Program-made: the position numbers and the translations under genes
Source: Lederbergia graminis
Lineage (GTDB): Bacteria; Bacillota; Bacilli; Bacillales; Bacillaceae_C
Direction of reading: 5' to 3'
Assembly (NCBI RefSeq): GCF_042655485.1
Contig: NZ_JBHSMC010000027.1
Span: 62,001 to 126,000 of the forward strand
DNA length: 64,000 nucleotides
The notes under the pieces: model-generated
What the model saw: the letters and a program-made list of their open reading frames with translations, nothing else
Database searches by the model: none
Told to the model about the DNA's origin: nothing
Shown: piece after piece, positions 17,689 through 25,894 of the stretch
Position numbering within the stretch: the first letter of the stretch is position 1
Layout: every line of letters starts with the position of its first letter

Positions 17689-18900
17689 CTATATAAAATT
17701 TGTTAATGTTTCTATCAATAATTGACTATCCACTAGTTTTCCCATTTGTGTACTAGCGACAACGATATTACTTGCAGACCTTGCTGCCACTGCCATTGAT
17801 TGCAGAAATCCTTCATCTGACAATTCTCCATTCATCATTATCCATATGAATCCTGAAGACTTTACGATAAAAATAGTACATTCATCTGTACGGATACTAT
17901 TCATTTCTACTTTTTCGACTGGATTATTATATAGGAAAGTAATCCGACCTGAGGAAGATTTTTCTCCCCACTGAGCAGTAATTCCATCATACCATCCAAT
18001 ACCCGCTCCATGTACTGCTCCAATCGCCATCGTTTTTAACGGAATAGGAGAACGAAATTCAACACTTGTTTCATCCGTATAAAGGAACTCTTGTCCCAAT
18101 GTCACCTTATGTATATCCTCTTGCAAGTTAGGAGCCAATAACATTTGCGTTTTCGCTACCTCAGGATGTGGCAACTGAACCACCTTTGTATGATAGACCT
18201 GCTGAATAATTGATTCTTGCAACACCTCTTCTGGTTTACCAAGCATATGAGGTTGTCCATTATGTAAAAGCAAAATCCGATCACAATATAAACCAGCAAT
18301 ATTTAAGTCATGGAATATGGAAATGACCGTTAAATCTCTTGTCCGTGTCCATGATTTTAATTGATCCAATAATTCTTTTTGATAAGCAAGGTCTAAATGA
18401 TTCGTAGGTTCATCTAACAATAAAATTTTTGGTTCCTGAGCAAGTGCTTGGGCAAGGAATACCCGTTGCCGCTCTCCACCAGATAACTCATGTAAAAGCT
18501 TATCCGCAAATTGATCGACACCAGTCATTTTCATTGCTTCTACAACTATTTGCTCATCCTCGGATTTATTCGCTTGAAACCAGCCAGTTTGATGCGCATA
18601 ACGCCCTAGTGAGACGGTTTCTCTCACGGTATATGCGAATACCTCCGATGAAACTTGAGGTAATACGGCAATTATCCTTGCTAGCTCTTTGGAAGAAAAT
18701 GTAGATAATGGCTTATCTTGGACTAAAATTTCCCCTTGTTTTGAAGTTAGCAAACCACTTATCATTTTTAATAAAGTCGTTTTCCCACTTCCATTAGGAC
18801 CGAGAATCCCAAATAATTCACCACTAGAAACAGAAAAGGATATATCAGTTAAAATATCATGACCAGGATAACCCCCTGATAGATTTTTCACATGTAGCAT
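17689..18900 (-). CDS. btuD: B12 ABC transporter ATPase fused to a CbiZ-like domain
   Basis: Residues 1-240 are an ABC ATPase: Walker A GPNGSGKT (34-41), signature LSGGERQR (about 138-145), Walker B LLLDEPTNHLDL and an H-loop IFHDLN. Residues about 245-403 resemble the adenosylcobinamide amidohydrolase CbiZ, with a PLKTM...AVHGAGIGWY block near 285-305. CbiZ removes the aminopropanol side chain of imported cobamides so they can be rebuilt. B. subtilis BtuD (YvrA) is also longer than a plain ATPase. The domain is short for CbiZ, so activity is uncertain. It starts 3 bp after btuC, with GGATAAG ahead. Confidence 0.87.
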   Translation of the reverse strand: MLHVKNLSGGYPGHDILTDISFSVSSGELFGILGPNGSGKTTLLKMISGLLTSKQGEILVQDKPLSTFSSKELARIIAVLPQVSSEVFAYTVRETVSLGRYAHQTGWFQANKSEDEQIVVEAMKMTGVDQFADKLLHELSGGERQRVFLAQALAQEPKILLLDEPTNHLDLAYQKELLDQLKSWTRTRDLTVISIFHDLNIAGLYCDRILLLHNGQPHMLGKPEEVLQESIIQQVYHTKVVQLPHPEVAKTQMLLAPNLQEDIHKVTLGQEFLYTDETSVEFRSPIPLKTMAIGAVHGAGIGWYDGITAQWGEKSSSGRITFLYNNPVEKVEMNSIRTDECTIFIVKSSGFIWIMMNGELSDEGFLQSMAVAARSASNIVVASTQMGKLVDSQLLIETLTNFI

Positions 18901-18903
18901 GAC

Positions 18904-19965
18904 TTATCCTCTTCTTTCCATTCTTCTTTTTACTAAAATACCCGCAAATACCGGAGCACCAATTAATGCTGTAATGACACCGATTGGTAATTCAGCAGGT
19001 TGAATAATCGTTCTCGCGACTAAGTCGGTTAAGATAAGGAATCCCGCCCCAACCAACATTGATAATGGCAGAAGATGGCGATGATCTGGTCCCCACAATA
19101 AACGAACTAAATGCGGGATGACGAGACCAACAAAACCGATTGTCCCCGAAACAGCAACTGCAGCTCCAGTTAATAAAGATCCTGCAGCCAAAATTAGCAG
19201 TTTCCTTTTTTCCACATTAACTCCTAGATTCTTTGCCCGCTCCTCGCCAAAAGTAAGTGCATTTAATTCTCTCGTATGGAGCATAAGCACAAATCCACCA
19301 ATTAAAAAGAATGGCAAAATAATTTTGATATAACTCCAGCCACGCATCGATACACTACCTAAAAGCCAGCCAATGATTTGTCGAAGCTCCTCTCCACTTA
19401 AGGCAATCATTAACGACAATAAAGCACCTAGAAATGAACTAAATATAATTCCTGTTAAAATAATCGTCTCTACTTTCATCGCTGGTTCTATGCTTCTAGC
19501 AAACAATAAGACGAGGAAAATAGTAACAAAAGAAGCGATGATACTTAAAAATGGTAATGTAAACTCGCCAATGAATGGAAGACTAATGTGGAAAAATAGA
19601 ACTACTACCGCACCAACAGATGCTCCAGAGGAAACACCTAATGTATATGGATCTGCCAGTGGGTTACGGAGCAGCCCTTGAAAAGCTGCTCCTGCAAGAG
19701 CCAAAGAAGCCCCGACTATCCCCGCTAACAACACACGTGGCAGGCGAATATTCATCACAATCGCGGTGTACATTGTTTTATTCGGTTCCTCTAATGGAAG
19801 ATGGAATACTTCGCGACCTAATATTGTGATAATTTCCTTGATCGGTACTTGAACGGACCCAATCGATATTGCTAATAAGATGGAAATAACTACAAAGCCA
19901 CTTGCAATCAAATATGAAATTATGCGCTTATTCCCCGAAAACTTCAGGGTAAATGGATTTTGCAA
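18904..19965 (-). CDS. btuC: B12 ABC transporter permease (FecCD family)
   Basis: Membrane permease of 353 residues with about ten helices. It contains the family blocks LPRVLLAGIVGASLALAGA and GLVIPHLVRLLWGPDHR, and would form the translocation channel with BtuD. FecCD permeases also serve siderophores; the cobalamin riboswitch and CbiZ fusion decide for B12. The start is TTG 19965, 9 nt after GAGGGAG and inside the last 38 bp of btuF, which suggests translational coupling. Confidence 0.92.
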   Translation of the reverse strand: MQNPFTLKFSGNKRIISYLIASGFVVISILLAISIGSVQVPIKEIITILGREVFHLPLEEPNKTMYTAIVMNIRLPRVLLAGIVGASLALAGAAFQGLLRNPLADPYTLGVSSGASVGAVVVLFFHISLPFIGEFTLPFLSIIASFVTIFLVLLFARSIEPAMKVETIILTGIIFSSFLGALLSLMIALSGEELRQIIGWLLGSVSMRGWSYIKIILPFFLIGGFVLMLHTRELNALTFGEERAKNLGVNVEKRKLLILAAGSLLTGAAVAVSGTIGFVGLVIPHLVRLLWGPDHRHLLPLSMLVGAGFLILTDLVARTIIQPAELPIGVITALIGAPVFAGILVKRRMERRG

Positions 19966-20908
19966 GTTCTTCTACTCCCTCAACGATTCGCGGGCCGGTA
20001 CGACTCACTAAATCTTCGTTTACCTCATACACTTGTTTTTCTTTTATAGCTGTTACATCTTGCCAGCCATCCCGATCCATTACTTGTGCAGGAGCATCCT
20101 CCACATACGCACCATACGTCACTAAAATTATATCAGGATTTAATTCAATAACAGCTTCTTCACTCATTTGTGGATAGCCATTTTCTTGTACAGCATTTTC
20201 AGCTTGAATAACTTCTAGCATTTCATTTATAAAGGAATCTTTTCCAGATGCATATATTTCAGGAGCACCTGAAATTTCTATAAATACTTTTTTCTTATCT
20301 GTTACTGCTTCCGCTTTTGTTTTCAATTCATCTAATTTTGTCTTCATGTCATTAATTAATGCTTCTGATTCGGTCGTTCTTCCAATTGCCTTACCAATCA
20401 TCTCAATTGAAGTATAAACCGCATCAAAATTTTGCGCGTCATTTACAACTAAAACAGTAATTCCATTATCTCTTAACTGTTGTATCCCTGTCTCCCACAT
20501 CGTTAAATTTGATTGATGTGCAAGGACAATATCTGGCTCCAGCGCAAGCACTTTTTCCATATTAATTCCTGTATAGGATGAGACTTGTTCTTTATTTACT
20601 ACCTCTTCTGGGTAATTATCCGTATCCGAAACACCAACTACTGCATCTCCTTCTCCAAGCGCATATACAATCTCTGTATTACTTGGAATTAACGAGATTA
20701 TTTTTTCCGGTTTTTCCTCTATTACTACATCCTCGTTACTTGCATCTTTAATTGTTACTGGGAAACTCGCTTCTTTATTGTCCCCACTCTGTTCCGTTAC
20801 TGGATTTTTTTTATCATCCTCTTTATTTTGTTCTTCCGTATTGCCACATCCAGCTAAAAAGGCAAAAACGAATAAAAATACTGCTAATACCCCATAAAAC
20901 TTCTTCAT
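19928..20908 (-). CDS. btuF: B12-binding lipoprotein
   Basis: Class III periplasmic-type binding protein (326 residues) anchored outside the membrane. Signal peptide 1-20 ends in lipobox LAGC, with Cys21 as the lipid-modified residue, followed by an acidic Asn/Lys/Glu linker and the TroA/BtuF-type domain (PEKIISLIPSNTEIVYALG near 65). ATG 20908 follows GGGAGGAATACATC; an upstream in-frame ATG would disrupt the signal peptide. It is first gene after a cobalamin riboswitch and terminator. Confidence 0.93.
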   Translation of the reverse strand: MKKFYGVLAVFLFVFAFLAGCGNTEEQNKEDDKKNPVTEQSGDNKEASFPVTIKDASNEDVVIEEKPEKIISLIPSNTEIVYALGEGDAVVGVSDTDNYPEEVVNKEQVSSYTGINMEKVLALEPDIVLAHQSNLTMWETGIQQLRDNGITVLVVNDAQNFDAVYTSIEMIGKAIGRTTESEALINDMKTKLDELKTKAEAVTDKKKVFIEISGAPEIYASGKDSFINEMLEVIQAENAVQENGYPQMSEEAVIELNPDIILVTYGAYVEDAPAQVMDRDGWQDVTAIKEKQVYEVNEDLVSRTGPRIVEGVEELAKSIYPEVFGE

Positions 20909-20931
20909 GATGTATTCCTCCCTTTTTTGTA

Positions 20932-20963
20932 AACAAAAAAACATCCCTTTTTAGGAGGGATGC
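20932..20963 (-). terminator. Riboswitch-controlled terminator of btuFCD
   Basis: CATCCC / GGGATG stem followed by seven T residues on the minus strand, between the cobalamin aptamer and the btuF ribosome binding site. The location suggests transcription termination when cobalamin is bound. Confidence 0.85.
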
Positions 20964-21029
20964 AGAATGAAAAATAAGTAATACTATTATTACTAATTCT
21001 TCACCCTCCTATCCTCGTAGGTTGACAGG

Positions 21030-21205
21030 TGCAGTAGATTCGGCAGGTCTCCTGACTTATGATCATCGCTTACTGCTCCTTCCCATGCGTATTGCACAGT
21101 GGATTGCACAGTTCACTCCCATTTACAGTGGCGGGACCGTGTTGGATTTACACCAACTTCCCTTTTAAGCTTTTCATAAAATAAAAAGCACCGAATCTTT
21201 AGCTA
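21030..21205 (-). promoter_or_regulatory. Cobalamin riboswitch
   Basis: Read on the minus strand: GGTGTAAATCCAACACGGTC, then the B12 box CCCGCCACTG, then GGAAGG and, near the 3' end, AAGTCAGGAGACCTGCC. The closing arms GATTCGGTG and GCCGAATC pair. These are the conserved blocks of the adenosylcobalamin aptamer in the right order and spacing. It lies in the leader of btuF-btuC-btuD and is followed by an intrinsic terminator. Confidence 0.96.
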
Positions 21206-21225
21206 TGTAATTTTGTTTCAACGTC

Positions 21226-21231
21226 ATTATA
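21226..21231 (-). promoter_or_regulatory. -10 box of the btuFCD promoter
   Basis: TATAAT on the minus strand, about 25 bp upstream of the riboswitch. No convincing -35 box is seen at 16-18 bp, so this is tentative. Confidence 0.45.
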
Positions 21232-21344
21232 CATCTTTTTTTCATTTCTATCAGCTTTTTTGTCGCTTTTTAGGGAATAACAAGAATATATGCTTCATTT
21301 ACTGGAGACGATGCATGCATAGAAAAAAAGTTGGAGGTTGAAAT

Positions 21345-22541
21345 ATGCGGTGGTTATTCGTAATCTGCTTAATTATTGCCATCATCGGAATATGGGGCTA
21401 TATCGACTTTCACCTTGGTAAATATGTGCATGCGAAAAACTGGAAAAAACGAGAATATCCAAAAAGAAAAAGTCACATCCAACTCATCACAAACGGCGGA
21501 GAATTATATAAAAGTTACTTCCAGGATTTACAAGAAGCAAAACACTCGATTCATATCTTATTTTATATCGTGAAAAATGATCGGTTCAGCAAATTATTTT
21601 TTGAAGCATTAATCGAGCAAGCACAAAGAGGAATAAAAATTCGGTTACTACTTGACTGGTTGGGCAGTCGAAAAGTTCCAAAGGAATGGATTATGGAAGC
21701 GCAAAAATATGGTATCGAAATTGAATTTTGTCATCGACCTAGCTTTCCATTTCTCTTTTTCACACTACAACAACGCAATCATCGTAAAATCACCATCATT
21801 GATTCACATATAGGATATCTCGGTGGTTATAACATTGGAAAAGAATATATCGATATGGAACCAGAATTATCCCCTTGGCGCGACTACCATATCCGCATTG
21901 TCGGGGAAGGCGCACTCGATTTAGAACAAGAATTTCTCGTGGATTGGTATCGGGCGACAAAGAAGAAAGTAGATATGCCTCATAAACCTGAGAAAGTCGT
22001 TGGGGAATCAGTCCATTACTTTTACCCTTCAGAAGGAATCGGAGTAGTCGAGCATATCGAAAATTTAATTCATCGTGCGGAAGAATCTATCATCATTGGG
22101 ACACCCTATTTCGTACCACCAAAGAAGGTTTTTCTTGCCCTACTAGACGCATTAAAAAGAGGCGTATATGTGAGTGTGCTCGTTCCCGATAAGGCAGACC
22201 ATCCATTTGTAAAAGAAGGTTCATTCCCTTTTTTGCGAAAATTGCTCGCCGCGGGAGGCAAAGTCCACCAATATGAAAAAGGCTTCTTCCATGCAAAAAT
22301 AATCGTCTTAGATAACACGATATGTGATATCGGAACTGCCAACTTTGACAATCGCAGTTTCCTTTTAAATCACGAAATCAACTGTTTCATTTATGACCAA
22401 GATTTTATCAAAGAAGTAAAAGAAGCACTTCAAGAAGATATGAACCGCTCCACCTTTTTAACTTTGGAAAACTTAAAAAAGGTACCATTTTCTGTGACAT
22501 TCCGAGAATGGATCGCCGGATTAGTGCGCGGCCTATTATAA
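21345..22541 (+). CDS. clsB: Cardiolipin synthase family phospholipase D protein
   Basis: Condenses phosphatidylglycerol to cardiolipin at the membrane. The 398 residues have one N-terminal membrane helix (about 3-20) and two HKD motifs: His146 (HRKITIIDSHIGYLGG) and His316 (HAKIIVLD...GTANFDNRSF), so both halves of the active site are intact. ATG follows TTGGAGG with 7 nt spacing. It matches the YwjE/ClsB position in B. subtilis; other PLD-family chemistry cannot be excluded. Confidence 0.9.
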   Translation: MRWLFVICLIIAIIGIWGYIDFHLGKYVHAKNWKKREYPKRKSHIQLITNGGELYKSYFQDLQEAKHSIHILFYIVKNDRFSKLFFEALIEQAQRGIKIRLLLDWLGSRKVPKEWIMEAQKYGIEIEFCHRPSFPFLFFTLQQRNHRKITIIDSHIGYLGGYNIGKEYIDMEPELSPWRDYHIRIVGEGALDLEQEFLVDWYRATKKKVDMPHKPEKVVGESVHYFYPSEGIGVVEHIENLIHRAEESIIIGTPYFVPPKKVFLALLDALKRGVYVSVLVPDKADHPFVKEGSFPFLRKLLAAGGKVHQYEKGFFHAKIIVLDNTICDIGTANFDNRSFLLNHEINCFIYDQDFIKEVKEALQEDMNRSTFLTLENLKKVPFSVTFREWIAGLVRGLL

Positions 22542-22585
22542 AAATCGCTAGTGGGTATAAATGACACCAAACTAGCGATTTTTAT
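22541..22585 (+). terminator. Terminator of clsB
   Basis: An 11-bp stem AAATCGCTAGT / ACTAGCGATTT followed by TT, directly at the cls stop. It precedes tandem array B. Confidence 0.85.
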
Positions 22586-22609
22586 TAATTATTGGGTTTG
22601 AGATAGGTG

Positions 22610-23330
22610 CTCCTGCGTTGCCACTTGAATAGTATTCTCGCTTGGCTGGGAACGATGAACGCTCCTGCGTGACCACTGAAACGTTTTTCTCGCTGAGCCG
22701 GGCACGTTGAACTCCCCTGCGTGACCACTGGAACGAATTTCTCGCTGAACCGGGCACGTTGGACGCTCCTGCGTGACCACTGCAACGATTTTCTCGCTGA
22801 ACCGGGCACGATGGACGCTCTTGCGTGACCACTGCAACGATTTTTTCGCTGAGCCGGGCACGATGAACGGCCCAGCGTTACCTCTTAAACGATTTTCTCG
22901 CTGAGCCGGGCACGTTGAACGGCCCAGCGTTACCGCTCGAACGGTTCTCTCGCCGAGCCGGGCACGTTGAACGCTCTTGCGTGACCACTGCAACGATTTT
23001 CTCGCTGAGCCGGTAACGTTGAACGGCCCAACGTTACCCCTTGAACGATTTTCTCGCTGAGCCGGGCACGTTGAACGGCCCAGCGTTACCTCTTAAACGA
23101 TTTTCTCGCTGAGCCGGGCACGTTGAACCGCCCAGCGTTACTTCTTGAACGATTTTCTCACCGAACCGGGCACGTTGGACGCTCTTACGTGACCACTTGA
23201 ACGGTTCACTCGCCGAGCCGGGAACGTTGAACCTCCCAGCGCTACCACTTGAACGATTTTCTCGTCGAGCCGGGCACGTTGGACGCTCTTGCCTGACCGA
23301 TCAAACGATTTTCTCTCTGATGAGGGAACG
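22610..23330. repeat. 52-bp tandem repeat array B
   Basis: Fourteen units. The CTCG of the conserved block TTTTCTCGCTGAGCCGGGCA starts at 22637, 22689, 22741 and every 52 bp to 23313, without one indel. Two unit types are mixed: one continues GAACGGCCCAGCGTTACC, the other GGACGCTCCTGCGTGACC. The first carries CGCTGAGCC / GGCCCAGCG arms. It lies between the convergent cls and argS genes and is GC-rich compared with its surroundings. Three overlapping minus-strand open frames here are repeat artefacts because the period is not a multiple of three. Confidence 0.95.
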
Positions 23331-23378
23331 CAAATCTACTAGCATGTCATACTTCCCCCTAAAAGTAGGCAGAAATAG

Positions 23379-23410
23379 AAAAAGGACGGTGGCCTCCCAC
23401 CGTCCTTTCT
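23379..23410 (-). terminator. Terminator of argS
   Basis: A 12-bp stem AAAGGACGGTGG / CCACCGTCCTTT with a 4-nt loop, 7 bp past the argS stop; symmetrical enough to act on both strands. Confidence 0.85.
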
Positions 23411-23416
23411 ATTAAC

Positions 23417-25087
23417 TTACATCTTTTCTGGCGCAGATACACCAACAAGTGCAAGTGCATTTTTTAATGTGATTTGAACAGCTTTGACAAGAGCTAGTCT
23501 AGCTTTTGTTTCTGTTTCATTATCTTCATTCAGTACTTTCTCCGCGTTGTAGAAGCTGTGGAATGTAGATGCTAATTCATAAATGTAATGCGTGATGCGA
23601 TGTGGAATTCTTTTCTCAGCTGCATCGGCAATTACTTGAGGGAATTCACCAAGCTTTTTCAAAAGATCCACCGATTTCTCGCTAGATAGAGATGTTAAAT
23701 CAACACCCGCATCTACAGAAAAACCTTTTTCCTCTGCTGAACGCAGAATACTACTTATACGTGCATGAGCGTATTGTGCATAGTATACAGGGTTTTCATT
23801 AGACTCCGAAACTGCTAAATCTAAATCAAAATCCATATGTGTATCCGCACTGCGCATTGCGAAGAAGTAACGAACAGCGTCTAGGCCAACTTCCTCAACA
23901 AGTTCGCGCATTGTTACTGCCTTCCCTGTCCGCTTACTCATCTTCATTTTCTCGCCATCTTTATACAAATGTACGAGCTGAATGATTTCAACTTCGAGAA
24001 GATCACGCTCATACCCTAATGCCTCTACTGCAGCCTTCATACGAGGAATGTATCCGTGGTGATCAGCGCCCCACACATTGATTAATTTATCAAAGCCACG
24101 AGAAATTTTGTCCAAGTGATACGCAATATCTGGCGTTAAATAAGTATACGAACCATCATTTTTAATTAAAACACGGTCCTTGTCATCCCCAAATGTCGTG
24201 GATCTGAACCAAGTTGCTCCATCTTGTTCGTAAATATGTCCCTTTTCACGAAGGATTTCAAGCATAGGCTCAATCTTTCCATTTTCATATAAGGAAGTTT
24301 CTGAAAACCAAACATCAAAACGAACTCTGAAATTTTCAAGATCCTTTTTCAATTTAGCAAGTTCATACTCAAGACCATATTTACGGAAAAATTCGAAGCG
24401 AGTCTTTTCATCCTCATGCACATACTTATCCCCATATTGCTCGGCTAATTTTTTACCAATCCCGATAATATCCTTCCCATGATATCCATCTTCTGGCATT
24501 TCTTTTTCTAAGCCTAGCGCTTGGAAATAACGAGCTTCTACGGAAACAGCAAGGTTATGAATTTGATTACCAGCATCATTTATATAAAATTCACGAGTTA
24601 CTTCATAGCCAGCTTTATCTAATACGTTACTAATAGAGTCACCAACTGCTGCACCTCTAGCATGTCCTAAATGCAAGTCCCCTGTTGGGTTTGCAGAGAC
24701 GAATTCCACTTGGACTTTTTGACCCTTTCCACTGTTAGAACGACCATACTCGTCCCCTTGTTCAAAAATGGTTGGGATAATTGCTGTTAAATAACTATTG
24801 TCTAAGTAAAAATTAATAAAACCAGGTCCAGCAATTTCTATTTTCTCAATCGAAACTTTAGAAGTATCCATATTTGCTTGAATCTGCTCCGCAATCATAC
24901 GTGGTGCTTTCTTTGCTACACGCGCAAGTTGCATCGCCATGTTTGTGGAATAATCACCATGCTCCTTATCCTTTGGTGTTTCTAAAATGACGTCTGGAAT
25001 TTGGCTTTCTTCTGCAAGTCCTGCTTTTATTACTGCTGCTTTAATTTCCTGTTTTATGTTCTCTTGAATTTGCTCGACAATATTCAT
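23417..25087 (-). CDS. argS: Arginyl-tRNA synthetase
   Basis: Class I aminoacyl-tRNA synthetase attaching arginine to tRNA-Arg; 556 residues as in B. subtilis. The N-terminal Add-1 domain is followed by the HIGH motif as HLGH (139-142), the catalytic core, KMSK at 382-385 and a C-terminal all-helical anticodon-binding (DALR) domain from about 440. The ATG overlaps the stop of the DUF1934 gene by ATGA, so the two are translationally coupled. No T-box leader is visible upstream. Confidence 0.97.
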   Translation of the reverse strand: MNIVEQIQENIKQEIKAAVIKAGLAEESQIPDVILETPKDKEHGDYSTNMAMQLARVAKKAPRMIAEQIQANMDTSKVSIEKIEIAGPGFINFYLDNSYLTAIIPTIFEQGDEYGRSNSGKGQKVQVEFVSANPTGDLHLGHARGAAVGDSISNVLDKAGYEVTREFYINDAGNQIHNLAVSVEARYFQALGLEKEMPEDGYHGKDIIGIGKKLAEQYGDKYVHEDEKTRFEFFRKYGLEYELAKLKKDLENFRVRFDVWFSETSLYENGKIEPMLEILREKGHIYEQDGATWFRSTTFGDDKDRVLIKNDGSYTYLTPDIAYHLDKISRGFDKLINVWGADHHGYIPRMKAAVEALGYERDLLEVEIIQLVHLYKDGEKMKMSKRTGKAVTMRELVEEVGLDAVRYFFAMRSADTHMDFDLDLAVSESNENPVYYAQYAHARISSILRSAEEKGFSVDAGVDLTSLSSEKSVDLLKKLGEFPQVIADAAEKRIPHRITHYIYELASTFHSFYNAEKVLNEDNETETKARLALVKAVQITLKNALALVGVSAPEKM

Positions 25088-25527
25088 TTTTTTACCATAT
25101 CCTCCTCATAGTGAATATCCATTTCATAATAACCTGCAACAGTACCTTCCATTGCTAGTTCATAAGCTAAGTGTAGTGCACCCTCGCATTCATTATTTTG
25201 CTCCGTATGCTGAAGTCTTTTAGTTTTCGTAGTTAAAAATAGATGTCCAAAGCCACTTTCATGTGAACCATTTCGTTCCTGTGAAAGTTGGAAACTTAAA
25301 CGCATTTTAATGATACCACTTCTTATAATAACGGCTTCATCATTCGTTATTTTTACAATAGTATGTACCGTCCCCTCATCTTGTACCTCATCATATTTTA
25401 AGTAAATCGCATTTTTCTTGCGATAATGAGTTCCAAAAAGGGTTAATTCATATGTTTCTGCTTCATCATCTACTTGAATTTTATTCTTTAGATGGATTTT
25501 GACGGGAGTTTGCGTTTCCACCATCAT
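25084..25527 (-). CDS. ywiB: DUF1934 beta-barrel protein (YwiB-like)
   Basis: Calycin-like small protein (147 residues) with alternating beta strands; the function is unknown. It is the usual upstream partner of argS in Bacillus, and the ATGA overlap supports one operon. The frame also offers GTG 25536, but AAAGGA is 10 nt before ATG 25527. The terminal EMDIHYEE-type strand is typical of the family. Confidence 0.88.
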   Translation of the reverse strand: MMVETQTPVKIHLKNKIQVDDEAETYELTLFGTHYRKKNAIYLKYDEVQDEGTVHTIVKITNDEAVIIRSGIIKMRLSFQLSQERNGSHESGFGHLFLTTKTKRLQHTEQNNECEGALHLAYELAMEGTVAGYYEMDIHYEEDMVKK

Positions 25528-25559
25528 GTTAATCACATCCTTTATGTAGTCTTGTCCAT

Positions 25560-25705
25560 CAGGCGCTTACGCTTTTCTTTGTCTAGCTACAGGCGGCAGG
25601 GACTCGGGGTCAAATAACCTGATTCACTGAAAGGCAAAATACGCCTTTCTTTGAATCAGAACATTTGCCTGTCGTCCCTTAACGACCGCCTTACGCTTTT
25701 CTTGT
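25560..25705 (+). repeat. Dispersed foldback element, copy 2
   Basis: Outer stem GGCGGCAGGGAC / GTCCCTTAACGACCGCC, inner stem CTGATTCA / TGAATCAG around GAAAGGC / GCCTTTC, and flanking GCGCTTACGCTTTTCTTT-like ends. It is nearly identical to copy 3 and the same orientation; the two copies flank the pbpG gene. Confidence 0.88.
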
Positions 25706-25828
25706 AATCTAAATATTATATGAAAATATTGGTGGAAAAGCAATGTAACGGGGGAATGATGTCGGTATTCGCAGAAAGTGCAAATTTTATGAAAAATGAC
25801 GCAAAAAATTAAGTTTCTTCTCGTTTCA

Positions 25829-25858
25829 TGAATAAAAACCTGATTTTATCTTCATAAT
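25829..25858 (+). promoter_or_regulatory. Forespore (sigma-F/G type) promoter of pbpG
   Basis: TGAATA, 18 bp, CATAAT. This matches the sigma-G consensus (TGAATA / CATACTA) closely and lies 22 bp before the ATG. B. subtilis pbpG is a forespore gene. Confidence 0.65.
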
Positions 25859-25894
25859 GTGAAGGGAGATTGCTAGTTTATGGAGGTGAGAAAA

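Noticed and set aside
22572..22993. Three overlapping minus-strand open frames of 74-134 codons
   Set aside because: They lie in the 52-bp array B, shift frame from unit to unit and lack ribosome binding sites.
25528..25894. Possible T-box leader for ywiB-argS
   Set aside because: The region holds the foldback element and the pbpG promoter; no T-box sequence was found.
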